A stretch of 64,000 nucleotides of DNA from Methanomassiliicoccales archaeon (GCA_013415865.1 CP058896.1:1097957-1161956), one strand, 5' to 3'. Shown: positions 34,040-43,010, counted from the stretch's first letter. Notes: generated by a model not told the origin, from the letters alone. Translations and numbers: made by a program.

Positions 34040-35499
34040 TGTTGCTCGAGGTCCTTTTGATAATACCTCTCGTCATCGCGGTCCTGAGCTATTCAATTAA
34101 AAACAGGGCTTTGGTCCAATGGATGATGGTCGCCGGTGGGGCATCGTCCTTCGTCATCGCGGTGTTGTTGGGATTGGAAGTATGGAGCGATGGTCCATAT
34201 GAGCATTCCATATGGTATGTGGACCAGCTCAGCGTCTACATGTTGTGCATCATAACGTTCGTTGCCTTGATGGTCGCGACGTATTCGGTCAGTTATATAC
34301 GCCACGATCACGAGGAAAAAGAGATAGGCACAAGGCAGCTGAAGATGTACCACATATTTGTCCAGATCTTCCTATTCACGATGTTGGTCGTTGTTTCCTC
34401 CAACAACATGGGGATCATGTGGATAGCGATAGAGGGGACCACCCTGGCATCGGCGTTCTTGGTAGGATTTTATGAAAAGGACACCTCAATCGAGGCCGCA
34501 TGGAAATACATCATCATCTGCTCGGTCGGCATTACATTGGCCTTGTTCGGTACGATAATCACGTATGCTTCCTCGACCGAGGTCCTGGGCGAATCATCGG
34601 ATGCTCTCAATTGGACAAAATTGAGAGATGCGGCACCACTTCTTGAACCTACCTTCCTGAAGATAGCGTTCATCTTTATCGTGATCGGATACGGGACCAA
34701 GGTAGGTCTCGTACCGATGCATACCTGGCTACCTGATGCGCATAGCCAGGCCCCTTCACCTGTGAGCGCTCTTATGTCCGGAGTCCTTCTGAACTGTGCA
34801 TTCTATGGCATAATTAGATATTACATCATCAGCGAGATCAGGGTCCCAGGATTCGCCCCCGACCTCATGCTGATATTTGGTCTCCTTTCACTCTTCGTCG
34901 CGGCGTTCTTTATCCTGATATCCAGGGACTTCAAGAGAATGCTGGCCTACAGCAGCGTTGAGCATATGGGGATCATCAGCCTTGGCTTTGGGATAGGTGG
35001 CCCCCTTGGCATCTTCGGGGCGATGTTCCACATGTTGAACCACTCCCTCACGAAGACCTTGATGTTCCTATGCACCGGCAATGTGGTGCAGAAGTATAAC
35101 ACGAGGGAGATCGGCGAGGTGAGAGGGATGGCGACCGTGATGCCGATCACAGCGGCGCTGTTCCTGTTAGGGGCATTGGCCATCACAGGCTCCCCACCGT
35201 TCGGGCCGTTCCTTAGCGAGATCGTGATAATGCAGGCGGGCCTAAGCTATGGAAGATACATCGTCACAACGGTCTATGTTCTCCTGCTGGTGGTGGTGTT
35301 CGCAGGGTTCATGTACCATGTGTCGAGGATGGTCTTTGGGGAACCGACCGAAGGGGTCACCAGAGGCGAGATCCATAAACTTTCATTGGTCCCTATGACA
35401 ATACTCCTGTCGACAATATTGGTCATTGGCATCTTCATGCCTGAGGAACTGACCAACATCCTCAGGGAAGTCGCGAAGGTCGTCCCTGGGAGCGGATGA
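34039..35499 (+). CDS. hyfF: HyfF-like (NuoN/NuoM-type) antiporter subunit
   Basis: A 486-residue membrane protein with about 14 helices, the second antiporter-like subunit of the complex. It contains GTKVGLVPMHTWLPDAHSQAPSPVSALMSG, the conserved loop of complex I NuoL/M/N subunits, and LNHSLTKTLMFLCTGNV with the conserved lysine. Translation is coupled at both ends: its ATG overlaps the previous stop, and its TGA overlaps the hyfG-like ATG (ATGA, 35496-35499). Two antiporter subunits suggest that more than one ion is moved per turnover. Confidence 0.88.
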   Translation: MLLEVLLIIPLVIAVLSYSIKNRALVQWMMVAGGASSFVIAVLLGLEVWSDGPYEHSIWYVDQLSVYMLCIITFVALMVATYSVSYIRHDHEEKEIGTRQLKMYHIFVQIFLFTMLVVVSSNNMGIMWIAIEGTTLASAFLVGFYEKDTSIEAAWKYIIICSVGITLALFGTIITYASSTEVLGESSDALNWTKLRDAAPLLEPTFLKIAFIFIVIGYGTKVGLVPMHTWLPDAHSQAPSPVSALMSGVLLNCAFYGIIRYYIISEIRVPGFAPDLMLIFGLLSLFVAAFFILISRDFKRMLAYSSVEHMGIISLGFGIGGPLGIFGAMFHMLNHSLTKTLMFLCTGNVVQKYNTREIGEVRGMATVMPITAALFLLGALAITGSPPFGPFLSEIVIMQAGLSYGRYIVTTVYVLLLVVVFAGFMYHVSRMVFGEPTEGVTRGEIHKLSLVPMTILLSTILVIGIFMPEELTNILREVAKVVPGSG

Positions 35500-37085
35500 A
35501 AATGCGTGAACAGTTCGACGTGCTTGTGGAGAACCTTGCCCAGGAGTTCGGGCACGATATAATCTCATCCTCTGTCGCAAGGAACGAGCTGAAACTTGAG
35601 GTCAGGAAGGACACTTTCCCGGTCATTGCCGCTCACATAAAGAAAAATCACCATGTCCAGCTCATATCAGAGCACGCAGTGGACCTTAGGGAGAAGGACG
35701 GGTCTTTCCATATCTATCTGATATTCTCACTTCCAAAGGAAGACCATTTTGTCACCATCAGGACAAGGATAGACGCGTCAGACCCGACCTTCAGGTCGAT
35801 CACCCCGGAGATATATGCGGCCAACTGGTTCGAAAGAGAGATCATGGAAGGCTTTGGGATCGTCCCAGTAGGGCATCCCGACCCAAGGCCCATCCGTCTA
35901 TATGATGACTGGCCATCAGGAACATACCCTATGAGAAAAGACTTCGACCTATCCAGTCATGTTCCAAGGACCCCCTCGGGCTATGAGTACCGAAAGGTCG
36001 AGGGCGAGGGCGTCTTTGAGGTCCCCGTCGGGCCGGTCCATGCCGGCGTGATCGAGCCTGGCCATTTCCGTTTCAGCGTTGCAGGGGAGTCGATACTGCA
36101 TCTTGAGATCAGGATGGGATATGTCCATAAGGGATTGGAGAAGCTCTCTGAATCGATGAGGTATGACCACGGTGTTTTTTTGGCGGAGCGGATCTCTGGT
36201 GACAACGGGTTCACGCATTCGTTGGCCTATTGTCAGGCGATCGAATCGATAGCCGGCATAGGGGTTCCTGACAGGGCCAGGTTCCTAAGGACCGTATACT
36301 CGGAGATGGAGAGGATATACAATCTGTTCGGTGATATCGGCGGTATAGCGATGGACGTCGCGTTCAGCGTGGGGGCACAGAACCTATATCTCCTGAAGGA
36401 AAGGGCGTTATCGTTGAACGAGAAGGCCACGGGAAGCCGGCTGCTGAGGTCGGTGAACCGCATCGGCGGGGTCAATAAGGACATCGATGCCGATATGAAG
36501 AAGAAGATCAGCACAGAGCTTGTGGGCATCAAATTGGACTTTGACGATGTTGTGGAGACATTGACCGGTATGGCCTCATTGTTGGACAGGGTAGAGACGA
36601 CGGGGACCCTGCCCACAGATGCTGCGAAGAACTTCAATGTGGTAGGGCCGATAGCACGGGCGAGCGGCATCGACAGGGACGTGCGAAGGGACCATCCTTA
36701 CGCGGCATATGACGAGGTCAGCTTCTCGGTCCCCTCGTATAGGGAGGGGGATGTGTACGCCAGAATGATGGTCAAGATCGAGGAGGTGCTGGAGTCGATC
36801 AGCATCATCGAACAGGCCATGGACAGAATGCCGCAGGGACCATTGTTCACAGAGGCGGCCGAGGTCCCTGAAGGGAACGTCGGAATGAGCCTCACGGAGA
36901 CCCATAGAGGGGAGGCAATGCATTGGGTGCTCAGCGGAAACGGCATGCCGTACAGGCACAAGGTCCGTGACGCATCGTTCCTGAACTGGCCTGCGATCGA
37001 ACAGGCCGTCCTAGGGAACATAATCCCAGATTTCCCACTTGTGAACAAGAGCTTCAACCTGTCATATTCAGGCAACGATCTGTGA
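35496..37085 (+). CDS. hyfG: HyfG-like large subunit without Ni-Fe ligands (NuoCD-type)
   Basis: A 529-residue fusion of a NuoC-like 30-kDa domain (NWFEREIMEGFGIVPVGHPDPR) and a hydrogenase/NuoD-like large domain. In real group 4 hydrogenases two CxxC motifs hold the Ni-Fe site. Here the N-terminal site reads ERISGDNGFTHSLAYC (Ser234 and Asn237 in place of RxCGxC), and the C-terminal site reads KSFNLSYSGNDL (521-524, NLSY in place of the CxxC after DP). All four ligands are gone, so it cannot bind the Ni-Fe centre. The chain also ends here, without the tail that is processed in hydrogenases. This fits the energy-converting hydrogenase-related (Ehr) group between hydrogenases and complex I. 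Confidence 0.9.
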   Translation: MKMREQFDVLVENLAQEFGHDIISSSVARNELKLEVRKDTFPVIAAHIKKNHHVQLISEHAVDLREKDGSFHIYLIFSLPKEDHFVTIRTRIDASDPTFRSITPEIYAANWFEREIMEGFGIVPVGHPDPRPIRLYDDWPSGTYPMRKDFDLSSHVPRTPSGYEYRKVEGEGVFEVPVGPVHAGVIEPGHFRFSVAGESILHLEIRMGYVHKGLEKLSESMRYDHGVFLAERISGDNGFTHSLAYCQAIESIAGIGVPDRARFLRTVYSEMERIYNLFGDIGGIAMDVAFSVGAQNLYLLKERALSLNEKATGSRLLRSVNRIGGVNKDIDADMKKKISTELVGIKLDFDDVVETLTGMASLLDRVETTGTLPTDAAKNFNVVGPIARASGIDRDVRRDHPYAAYDEVSFSVPSYREGDVYARMMVKIEEVLESISIIEQAMDRMPQGPLFTEAAEVPEGNVGMSLTETHRGEAMHWVLSGNGMPYRHKVRDASFLNWPAIEQAVLGNIIPDFPLVNKSFNLSYSGNDL

Positions 37086-37091
37086 GGTGCG

Positions 37092-37424
37092 ATGATGTTC
37101 AGGTTCTATAACTTCGGCGTCAAAAAGCAAGGTATCGTTACGACCCGGTACCCTGATGAGACGTTCGTTCCCCCAGAGGGCACCCTTGGGATGCCTGATG
37201 TGCTCATCGGAAGATGCGATATGTGCGGGACCTGCGCCAAGGTCTGCCCTGTAGGCGCCATAATCGTCGAGGAGGGGACGATAATGTTTGACATGGGCAG
37301 GTGCATTTTCTGCGCGTACTGTACAAGCCACTGTCCTAAGGGGGCGATATTCATGAGCCAAAGGTATGAGCTCGTTGGAAGGACCAATAAGGACCTGGAG
37401 GTGAGGCATGCCGTCAAACATTGA
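37092..37424 (+). CDS. hyfH: HyfH-like polyferredoxin subunit
   Basis: A 110-residue protein with two intact 4Fe-4S motifs, CDMCGTCAKVCP and CIFCAYCTSHCP, like HyfH/HycF/NuoI. It would relay electrons between an external donor and the small subunit. Two tandem ATGs open the frame, after GAGGTGCG. Its last 17 bases overlap the small-subunit gene. The presence of both clusters contrasts with the lost Ni-Fe site in the large subunit and shows that the electron path itself is maintained. Confidence 0.9.
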   Translation: MMFRFYNFGVKKQGIVTTRYPDETFVPPEGTLGMPDVLIGRCDMCGTCAKVCPVGAIIVEEGTIMFDMGRCIFCAYCTSHCPKGAIFMSQRYELVGRTNKDLEVRHAVKH

Positions 37425-37893
37425 CCAAGACCTGGAATCGATGGGAGAGGCGCTCAGGGAAAGAGCGATGAAGGTCTTTGGAAGATCCTTTGCCATACGC
37501 GAGGTCGATGCAGGCTCATGTAATGCCTGTGAGGTGGAGGTCAATTCATTGACCAATTCTGTCTACGACATCGAAAGGTTCGGCATCCATATAGTCGCCT
37601 CACCCCGTCACGCCGATGCCCTGTTGGTCACTGGTCCGGTCACTAGGAACATGGAGGTGCCGTTATTGAAGACATATGAGGCGGCTCCTTCCCCCCGCAT
37701 GGTGATAGCCATGGGGGCGTGCGCGATAAGCGGGGGGATATTCAAGGACTGTTACGCCTGCCACAGGGGAGTTTCCGACCTTTTACCGGTGGACGTCCTT
37801 ATCCCAGGATGCCCGCCCAGACCCCAGGCGGTCATCCATGGTCTCATGGCGGCATTAGGAAAGATCGAGGAGAGAAAGTTCAAGAGAAGATGA
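37408..37893 (+). CDS. hyfI: HyfI-like small subunit (NuoB-type)
   Basis: A 161-residue subunit that holds the proximal 4Fe-4S cluster. Ligands are intact: SCNACEVEV (two Cys), GACAISGGIF with the following DCYAC, and IPGCPPRPQAV. The length is somewhat shorter than E. coli HyfI (about 250), lacking the C-terminal extension. It overlaps the hyfH-like gene by 17 bases and closes the operon, 13 bases before a convergent UspA gene. Conserved cluster ligands imply that electrons arrive here; with no Ni-Fe site, the final acceptor must be a different molecule such as a quinone-like or sulfur compound bound between small and large subunits. Confidence 0.9.
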   Translation: MPSNIDQDLESMGEALRERAMKVFGRSFAIREVDAGSCNACEVEVNSLTNSVYDIERFGIHIVASPRHADALLVTGPVTRNMEVPLLKTYEAAPSPRMVIAMGACAISGGIFKDCYACHRGVSDLLPVDVLIPGCPPRPQAVIHGLMAALGKIEERKFKRR

Positions 37894-37906
37894 GCTGTCG
37901 GCCCTC

Positions 37907-38296
37907 TCACTTCACTATGATGACAGTGCAACGCGAGTTGCGGACAACATACTCTGAGACAGAGCCGATGAGCACCCTATCAAGAACCGTCTTGCCTGAT
38001 GTCCCGACAATTATGGCATCGGCCTTCATCCTCTCTGAGGCGGCCAGAATAGACTCATAGGGATTCCCCGCCTCCAGCAATGTCGTGACATCTATACCTT
38101 GGTCTTTTGCTTGGTTCTTTAGCCTATCGAGGACCTGCATGCCGTTCTGTACCAGCCTTTCCTTGTCCTCGTCGGCCTTTGGGCTCACGACGAACACGAT
38201 GAACAGCTTTGCCTTGAAGACCTTGGCATACTCCATCGCATATTTTGTCGCCTTATCCGAATGTGGCCGTCCATCGGTCGCAAGGAGAACGTTCAT
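37907..38296 (-). CDS. Universal stress protein (UspA family)
   Basis: A 129-residue single-domain USP with the ATP-binding signature G-x2-G-x9-G-(S/T): GTSGKTVLDRVLIGSVSEYV. The N-terminus MNVLLATDGRPHSDKA carries the usual aspartate of the phosphate loop. ATG 38296 is chosen because AAGGTGATGACG lies at the right distance; GTG 38305 and ATG 38302 are also in frame. It is convergent with the membrane complex operon. Function: nucleotide-dependent stress signalling, details unknown. Confidence 0.9.
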   Translation of the reverse strand: MNVLLATDGRPHSDKATKYAMEYAKVFKAKLFIVFVVSPKADEDKERLVQNGMQVLDRLKNQAKDQGIDVTTLLEAGNPYESILAASERMKADAIIVGTSGKTVLDRVLIGSVSEYVVRNSRCTVIIVK

Positions 38297-38424
38297 CGTC
38301 ATCACCTTCCCGCCTCACATATGCAGAAGAACATAAAAAAGAGTTTCGAGAATGGCCAGGAGATCATTCGGTCCATCCCTTTTCGTCGTTGACTGGTCAG
38401 ACAGGCCAACTTAAATGCATCGAT

Positions 38425-39066
38425 TCATATCCAAAGGTCGTCATCCAAGCTGGTCTGGATGATCCTTCTTCTCCTATTGCTCGTGCCCTTCCCATCGCGA
38501 CCATGACCAAAGATCCTTTTGTTGAGCTCATCGGTGTGACGCCCATGACACTCCATGCAGAGCGTCACAAGATTTTCCGGCACGTCACTCCCCCCCTCCA
38601 CAACTGGTATGACATGATGCACCTCTGTGTACCACTTCGGGTATTTATTCAGGTCCCGACCACATTGCGTGCATGTGTGCCCATCCCTATCTATGACGGC
38701 GGACCTGATTTTCCTTCGTGCCATCCCGATCATGTATCGAGGGAACATCTTTTTGAGCAAGGGTGAGGTGCTTCCTTTCGGTGGCCCCATCTCTTCGAGG
38801 ACTCGCTGCAATCGGCCTTCCATCAGACAATGAAGATGTTCCCCAACGGTATCATGGCGACGTCCGCAAGATGGACATCCGCCCAGAATTTCAGAACGTA
38901 CTGCCGTCACAAGTTGCCGTCTTTCAACTTCCCAGGACCTGAAAGGACACTCGTCGCTGTCAGCGCAGGGTCTCCAATCGATCTCAGAAAGTGCCCTCCC
39001 CTGGACCATGGTCCTTAGGCAAAGCGACCTTTTTCCCGGCCGGTCCTGGTAGTGACAGGCCCTCAT
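38425..39066 (-). CDS. HNH endonuclease with N-terminal cysteine-rich region
   Basis: A 213-residue protein. The C-terminal half is a McrA-type HNH nuclease: CTQCG, then EVHHVIPVVEGGSDVPENLVTLCMECH (catalytic HH, Asn, and zinc CxxC pairs). The N-terminal half has a possible zinc module CPSCGRRHDTVGEHLHC and an arginine-rich middle (MARRKIRSAVIDRDGH). The start ATG 39066 overlaps the upstream stop as ATGA, so translation is coupled to the DUF362 gene. HNH proteins of this class cut DNA in restriction, homing or repair. The pairing with a redox protein is unusual. Confidence 0.8.
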   Translation of the reverse strand: MRACHYQDRPGKRSLCLRTMVQGRALSEIDWRPCADSDECPFRSWEVERRQLVTAVRSEILGGCPSCGRRHDTVGEHLHCLMEGRLQRVLEEMGPPKGSTSPLLKKMFPRYMIGMARRKIRSAVIDRDGHTCTQCGRDLNKYPKWYTEVHHVIPVVEGGSDVPENLVTLCMECHGRHTDELNKRIFGHGRDGKGTSNRRRRIIQTSLDDDLWI

Positions 39067-40256
39067 TTCGAGCTCCTGGTCTTATTGCCTCTCTCGACCA
39101 AGGTCCCAATGATCTTTCCCCCGGCGCTCCTTTTAAGCTCTACTGCTCCTGAGGTGCACATCTCGTGGCACGTGTAGCATCTTATGCATTTGTTGTAATG
39201 GACCCTTGCCTTTCCATCTCTTAAAGAAATAACGTGCTTGGGGCAGGCCCTTACACAACGGCCACACCCAGTGCATCTTTCGCTCACTATCGAAGGCCTT
39301 AGAGCATAGGCCTTCATCAAAGATGCAGCTCTTTCCATCAATCGGGCCCTTCCTGTCCTCTCTTTCCCATTATAAGTCGCTGGCGGTCGGAAGTCCGGAA
39401 CGGCCATATCCTCCAGTCTCTCCCCCACGACCTCGATATCGTCCATTGGGCCATCCAGCACGCCCCTTCGCACTGCGGCCTTTATGGTCGGGATGTTCCC
39501 AGGGGCCGCTCCGATGAGCTTTGAGGCCACCACGTCAACATGGGCATAAGATGGGCCAGCTATGATGGCATTTACCCTTCTTGGAGTGCCTGAATAAGGC
39601 CCGTCCCCCTCCATCGCCATCACCGCGTCGACGATCTGAAGCCTCGGCCTCATCAGCTCGTTCAGGTCCACGAGCATGTCTGAGAAATCATCCTCCAGGG
39701 GGAGCCTGCCATGGAAAGTGGCCTTGTCCATCCCCTGGACCACCCCGAAGATGTTTTTCGTTGCGGCAGTAAGATAGGTCAACATGTGGGTCTTAAGCTT
39801 TGAGACCACGACAATGGCATCCGCTTCGACCGCTGGCCTGATCACTGGGAACATCTTGATGAGCCTGCCTGACGGATTTGGAACATTCACATACGAGACA
39901 TCGGTGTTCAATGTAACACCTAGCTCGGCAAGATCAGAGTATCCGACCTCGTCGTATCCCTTTGATAGTTGGGAGGGGCCATATATGGAGCCGGCCCCGG
40001 GACTGTCGGCGACAGTTACCTTGCAGCCAAGGTCCAAGAGTATCCTGCAGACCGCATGTAATATATCTGGATGGGTGCAAACGGCCCTCTCAGGGGGAGA
40101 GGGCTGAAGCATGTTCGGTTTGACGAGCACCTTCTCCCCAGGGGCCACGAACATCCCTATCCCGCCCAGGAGATCGACCGATTTTTCGACAGCATCATGC
40201 ACGACCTCCCTGCCATAACCATCGCAACGGACCAGAGAGACCCGGTTCGGGCTCAT
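39063..40256 (-). CDS. DUF362 protein with C-terminal 2[4Fe-4S] ferredoxin
   Basis: A 397-residue protein: a DUF362 domain (about 1-300; VLVKPNMLQPSPPERAVCTHPDIL, VADSPGAGS, VVSKLKTHMLTYLTAATKNIFG) followed by a bacterial-type ferredoxin with CTGCGRCVRACP and CIRCYTCHEMCTSG. DUF362-ferredoxin proteins are widespread in anaerobes and of undefined function, probably electron transfer. The second ferredoxin motif lacks the usual proline after the last cysteine. It is translationally coupled to the HNH nuclease gene downstream, and a flavoprotein gene lies 36 bases upstream. Confidence 0.85.
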   Translation of the reverse strand: MSPNRVSLVRCDGYGREVVHDAVEKSVDLLGGIGMFVAPGEKVLVKPNMLQPSPPERAVCTHPDILHAVCRILLDLGCKVTVADSPGAGSIYGPSQLSKGYDEVGYSDLAELGVTLNTDVSYVNVPNPSGRLIKMFPVIRPAVEADAIVVVSKLKTHMLTYLTAATKNIFGVVQGMDKATFHGRLPLEDDFSDMLVDLNELMRPRLQIVDAVMAMEGDGPYSGTPRRVNAIIAGPSYAHVDVVASKLIGAAPGNIPTIKAAVRRGVLDGPMDDIEVVGERLEDMAVPDFRPPATYNGKERTGRARLMERAASLMKAYALRPSIVSERCTGCGRCVRACPKHVISLRDGKARVHYNKCIRCYTCHEMCTSGAVELKRSAGGKIIGTLVERGNKTRSSK

Positions 40257-40291
40257 GACATTCGTCCCCTAGAGCATACCGTTCGAGACCC

Positions 40292-41023
40292 TCATATCCT
40301 CACCAGACCAGAGGACCTTTCCCTATGCAGGGAGCCGATCCTCTTTCCCAAGGTCTGTGCGCTCTTCAGGACCGAAGGTTCAGTGAGCGCGACCCTGTGC
40401 CCCGACAAAATCTTTGCCGAGCCTTTTTCATATGGAACGTTGTCCGGGAGTATGTCCAAATATTTCGTATAGGCTTCCTTGATGCCATATTCCACACCTG
40501 TCATCTCTTTGGAGTATGTGTTCCAGATAGGGTAGGGACAACTGGCCCCTTTACCACAGGACAAACAGGTTATGGTGCCTTTGACGGCCATGTTTCCGAC
40601 GACCTCCATACCTTCCGCGGTCAACGTCTTGACCATCCAATCCACGACCGCCTGCTCTGTTGCGCAACCGACCGCCACTACCGCGGCGAGCTTGCCCTTC
40701 AACAGAAGTTTTTGGTGCCTGAGCGAGTAGCATCTCTCGATGAAACACTTCATGAACGAGCTAGGGGCGGAGTAATATGTCGGACTTCCTAGGACGACAG
40801 CATCTGCCCGCAACAGTTTCCTGCTGACAAACGTCCAATCATCATCTATGTCGCATCGATTGTTCTGGACACATTTCATGTGCGCCCGGCATGGTCCGAC
40901 ATTCATATCAGAGAGTTTTAAGAACTCCTGCTCCTCGGCACCACTGGACCTTAGTATCTCCTTGATGATGGAGTCCGTGTTAGATCCGTCCACCGGACTG
41001 CCGCTTACCCCAAGTATGTACAA
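40292..41023 (-). CDS. Flavodoxin-like NAD(P)H/FMN reductase (iron-sulfur flavoprotein type)
   Basis: A 243-residue flavoprotein. The FMN loop is GVSGSPVDGSNTDSI at the N-terminus, and the second FMN-contact is VLGSPTYYSAPSSFMKCFIER. Between them is a cysteine-containing stretch CRAHMKCVQNNRC reminiscent of, but spaced differently from, the cluster site of archaeal iron-sulfur flavoproteins. A further cysteine group CLSCGKGASC lies near residue 155. It may accept electrons from the neighbouring DUF362-ferredoxin. The whole minus-strand set from 42342 to 38425 is closely packed, but the gaps of 36-57 bases leave the operon boundaries open. Confidence 0.78.
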   Translation of the reverse strand: MYILGVSGSPVDGSNTDSIIKEILRSSGAEEQEFLKLSDMNVGPCRAHMKCVQNNRCDIDDDWTFVSRKLLRADAVVLGSPTYYSAPSSFMKCFIERCYSLRHQKLLLKGKLAAVVAVGCATEQAVVDWMVKTLTAEGMEVVGNMAVKGTITCLSCGKGASCPYPIWNTYSKEMTGVEYGIKEAYTKYLDILPDNVPYEKGSAKILSGHRVALTEPSVLKSAQTLGKRIGSLHRERSSGLVRI

Positions 41024-41080
41024 GTTTCCACCTTGAGTGATGAATGGGACCTGCCTCGAATAAACATTTGGAAGGAGTTC

Positions 41081-41848
41081 TCACAGGTCAAGCTCGATTC
41101 CGACGGGGCAATGGTCTGAACCTTGGACGTCAGACATTATGAAGGCGGACCTTAGCTTTGGCGACAGGCCTTTGGATATGAAGAAATAATCGATCCTCCA
41201 GCCAACATTTCTTTCCCTGGCTTTTGACTTCATATCCCACCAAGTATATCTTCCTGGGGAGCCGTCGAAATATCTGAACGTATCAATGAACCCGGAGGCC
41301 AAGAGACGGTCTATCCACTCCCTCTCCTCTTTTAGGAATCCTGATACCTTCTCATTCTCCTTGGGTCTGGCCAGGTCTATCTCCTTGTGCGCGGTGTTAA
41401 CATCACCACATATGATGACCTCTCGACCGGACCTCAGTTCTCCCATGACGTGCTTTAAAAAACGCTCATAGAAATCCATCTTGAAAATCAAACGCTCTTT
41501 CGATGCTTTCCCGTTCGGGAAATAGACATCATACAGCACCAGGTCCTTGAAATGAGCTATGATCGTCCTCCCCTCTACATCGAACCTTTCCTCCCCAAGA
41601 CCATACTCTACCTTTTCAGGTACAATTTTGGTGTAGAGCGCCACCCCGCTGTATCCGCTCCTTTCCTTGGGGCTGTTAAAGTATGCCATATATCCTTCTG
41701 GTTTCCTTAGCTCCTCAGGATACTGGTCTGGTGAAGCCTTAGTCTCTTGAAGGCACACGACATCGGGCGAACCATCGAAAACAGGCGATAAAAGGCCTTT
41801 CCTATGGACTGCCCTGACCCCATTTACGTTCCAACAGACCATCCTCAC
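41081..41848 (-). CDS. xth: Exodeoxyribonuclease III / AP endonuclease
   Basis: A 255-residue Xth-family enzyme of base-excision repair that cuts 5' of abasic sites. Motifs: CWNVNGVRA, VCLQETKAS (metal Glu), LYDVYFPNG (catalytic Tyr), IICGDVNTAHKEIDLARP (Asp/Asn pair), RYTWWDMKS and SDVQGSDHCPVGIEL (catalytic His). GTG 41848 overlaps the TPR-gene stop (GTGA); ATG 41842 is also possible. The full set of catalytic residues is present. Confidence 0.95.
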   Translation of the reverse strand: MRMVCWNVNGVRAVHRKGLLSPVFDGSPDVVCLQETKASPDQYPEELRKPEGYMAYFNSPKERSGYSGVALYTKIVPEKVEYGLGEERFDVEGRTIIAHFKDLVLYDVYFPNGKASKERLIFKMDFYERFLKHVMGELRSGREVIICGDVNTAHKEIDLARPKENEKVSGFLKEEREWIDRLLASGFIDTFRYFDGSPGRYTWWDMKSKARERNVGWRIDYFFISKGLSPKLRSAFIMSDVQGSDHCPVGIELDL

Positions 41849-42342
41849 GCCATCCCCTCCATTGCGGCCTTCGCCCTTTTCATCGCAGCCATGGACCTTT
41901 CAACACCATCGTCAAGCCCCAGACCTTCGAAAACGGTCTTTGCGTCCAAGAAGGCCTCCATCGCTTCTCTTGGCTCGCCCTTCTTGAGCAATATCTCACC
42001 CAGTCCGAGAAGGTCCGTTGCCCTGCTCTCAGAGGCACCAAGGTCCGACCTCAAAGCGACCGCCCTCCTCATTGCGACCTCTGCTTCTGCCATCCGACCA
42101 AGTGCATACAGGCAGAGGGCCTGCAGGGAAAGCATGTTCGCCACTTGGACCATGTCATCGAGTTCCTTGAAAACCTCTTCCGCATCGATAAGTTCTGCCA
42201 GTGCAGATGCATAATCATTTCTATCTATGAAATCAATCGCTGAGGACGCTGCTTTGGTGGCCCTGATGACCTTCATAGCATGCATAAGGTCCGATAAGGA
42301 TTCCTTCCTCGACCTTCTCCTAATATCCGGAGGAACATCCAT
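41845..42342 (-). CDS. TPR-like helical repeat protein
   Basis: A 165-residue alpha-helical protein built from repeated amphipathic helix pairs (AKAASSAIDFIDRNDYASALAELIDAEEVF; VANMLSLQALCLYALGRMAEAEVAMRRAV; LLGLGEILLKKGEPREAMEAF, each shown here only as markers of a repeat). These are typical tetratricopeptide repeats, used for protein-protein contacts. It is upstream of, and overlaps by four bases, the xth gene, so the two are co-translated. The partner is unknown. Confidence 0.7.
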   Translation of the reverse strand: MDVPPDIRRRSRKESLSDLMHAMKVIRATKAASSAIDFIDRNDYASALAELIDAEEVFKELDDMVQVANMLSLQALCLYALGRMAEAEVAMRRAVALRSDLGASESRATDLLGLGEILLKKGEPREAMEAFLDAKTVFEGLGLDDGVERSMAAMKRAKAAMEGMA

Positions 42343-42413
42343 TCATCCGTTCGAATTGAAGCTGACGCTACTAATAACTTTCACATGAGAAAATGATGAT
42401 AAGGAAAATGGTT

Positions 42414-43010
42414 TTATGAGGGGACCACCGCGGTCACGGTCCCGAAAACTTCCTCTGGCACATCCATTTTTAGTAAGCTTGCGACCGATCCTTCGGGTAT
42501 CATAAAGCCAATCCAGAAGGTCTGGGTCTCTCCAGGCTCCAAGGACGTCGGTACATTCTCAGGGACCGCCGTAGAATAACCATAGTATTGATTATCAGAG
42601 GTATAAAGCAAGAAATGATCTGGTTCTAGGCTAAGGTCCCCTCCACGGTTGTTCGTGATCGTTACGCTGAGCCTTACGTATTTGTACCCTTCATCTGGCA
42701 GGTCGGACGGGTTATGATATACGCTCTGGGAATTGACCTTCATCTCTATGTTCAGGTCGGACCACTCCTCCCACGGAATGTCATCAACAGCTTTGCTGAT
42801 GAAGAACGCCGCGAGAACCATCGAGACAGCCAGGATCATCACGATCACGACAGCAACTATCAACCCAGTGTTGTCCTTCTGCTTCGGTGGAACATAATTT
42901 TTATAGAGCATAGGGGCAACGTATGTGCCCACTGTCAGGGTGCTTCCGCATTTATGGCAGAACTGGGCCTCGTCGCCGCTCTCCGTCCCACAGTTTGAAC
43001 ATTTCCTCAT
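42414..43010 (-). CDS. Zinc-ribbon membrane protein with DUF4352-like domain
   Basis: A 198-residue protein: an N-terminal zinc ribbon (CSNCGTESGDEAQFCHKCG), one membrane helix (about 49-73), and an extracellular beta domain (about 90-198) resembling DUF4352/immunoglobulin-like telokin domains (VRLSVTITNNRGGDLSLEP... SLEPGETQTFWIGFMIP). Topology is zinc ribbon inside, beta domain outside. This is the mirror arrangement of the giant protein's C-terminus, which also places zinc ribbons in the cytoplasm. Function unknown. Confidence 0.75.
   Translation of the reverse strand: MRKCSNCGTESGDEAQFCHKCGSTLTVGTYVAPMLYKNYVPPKQKDNTGLIVAVVIVMILAVSMVLAAFFISKAVDDIPWEEWSDLNIEMKVNSQSVYHNPSDLPDEGYKYVRLSVTITNNRGGDLSLEPDHFLLYTSDNQYYGYSTAVPENVPTSLEPGETQTFWIGFMIPEGSVASLLKMDVPEEVFGTVTAVVPS

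Noticed and set aside
35496-37893. Reading the operon as a functional Ni-Fe hydrogenase (formate hydrogenlyase / Hyf)
   Set aside because: The large subunit lacks all four Ni-Fe ligands at positions checked codon by codon (36195-36206 and the C-terminal NLSY), so hydrogenase activity is not expected.
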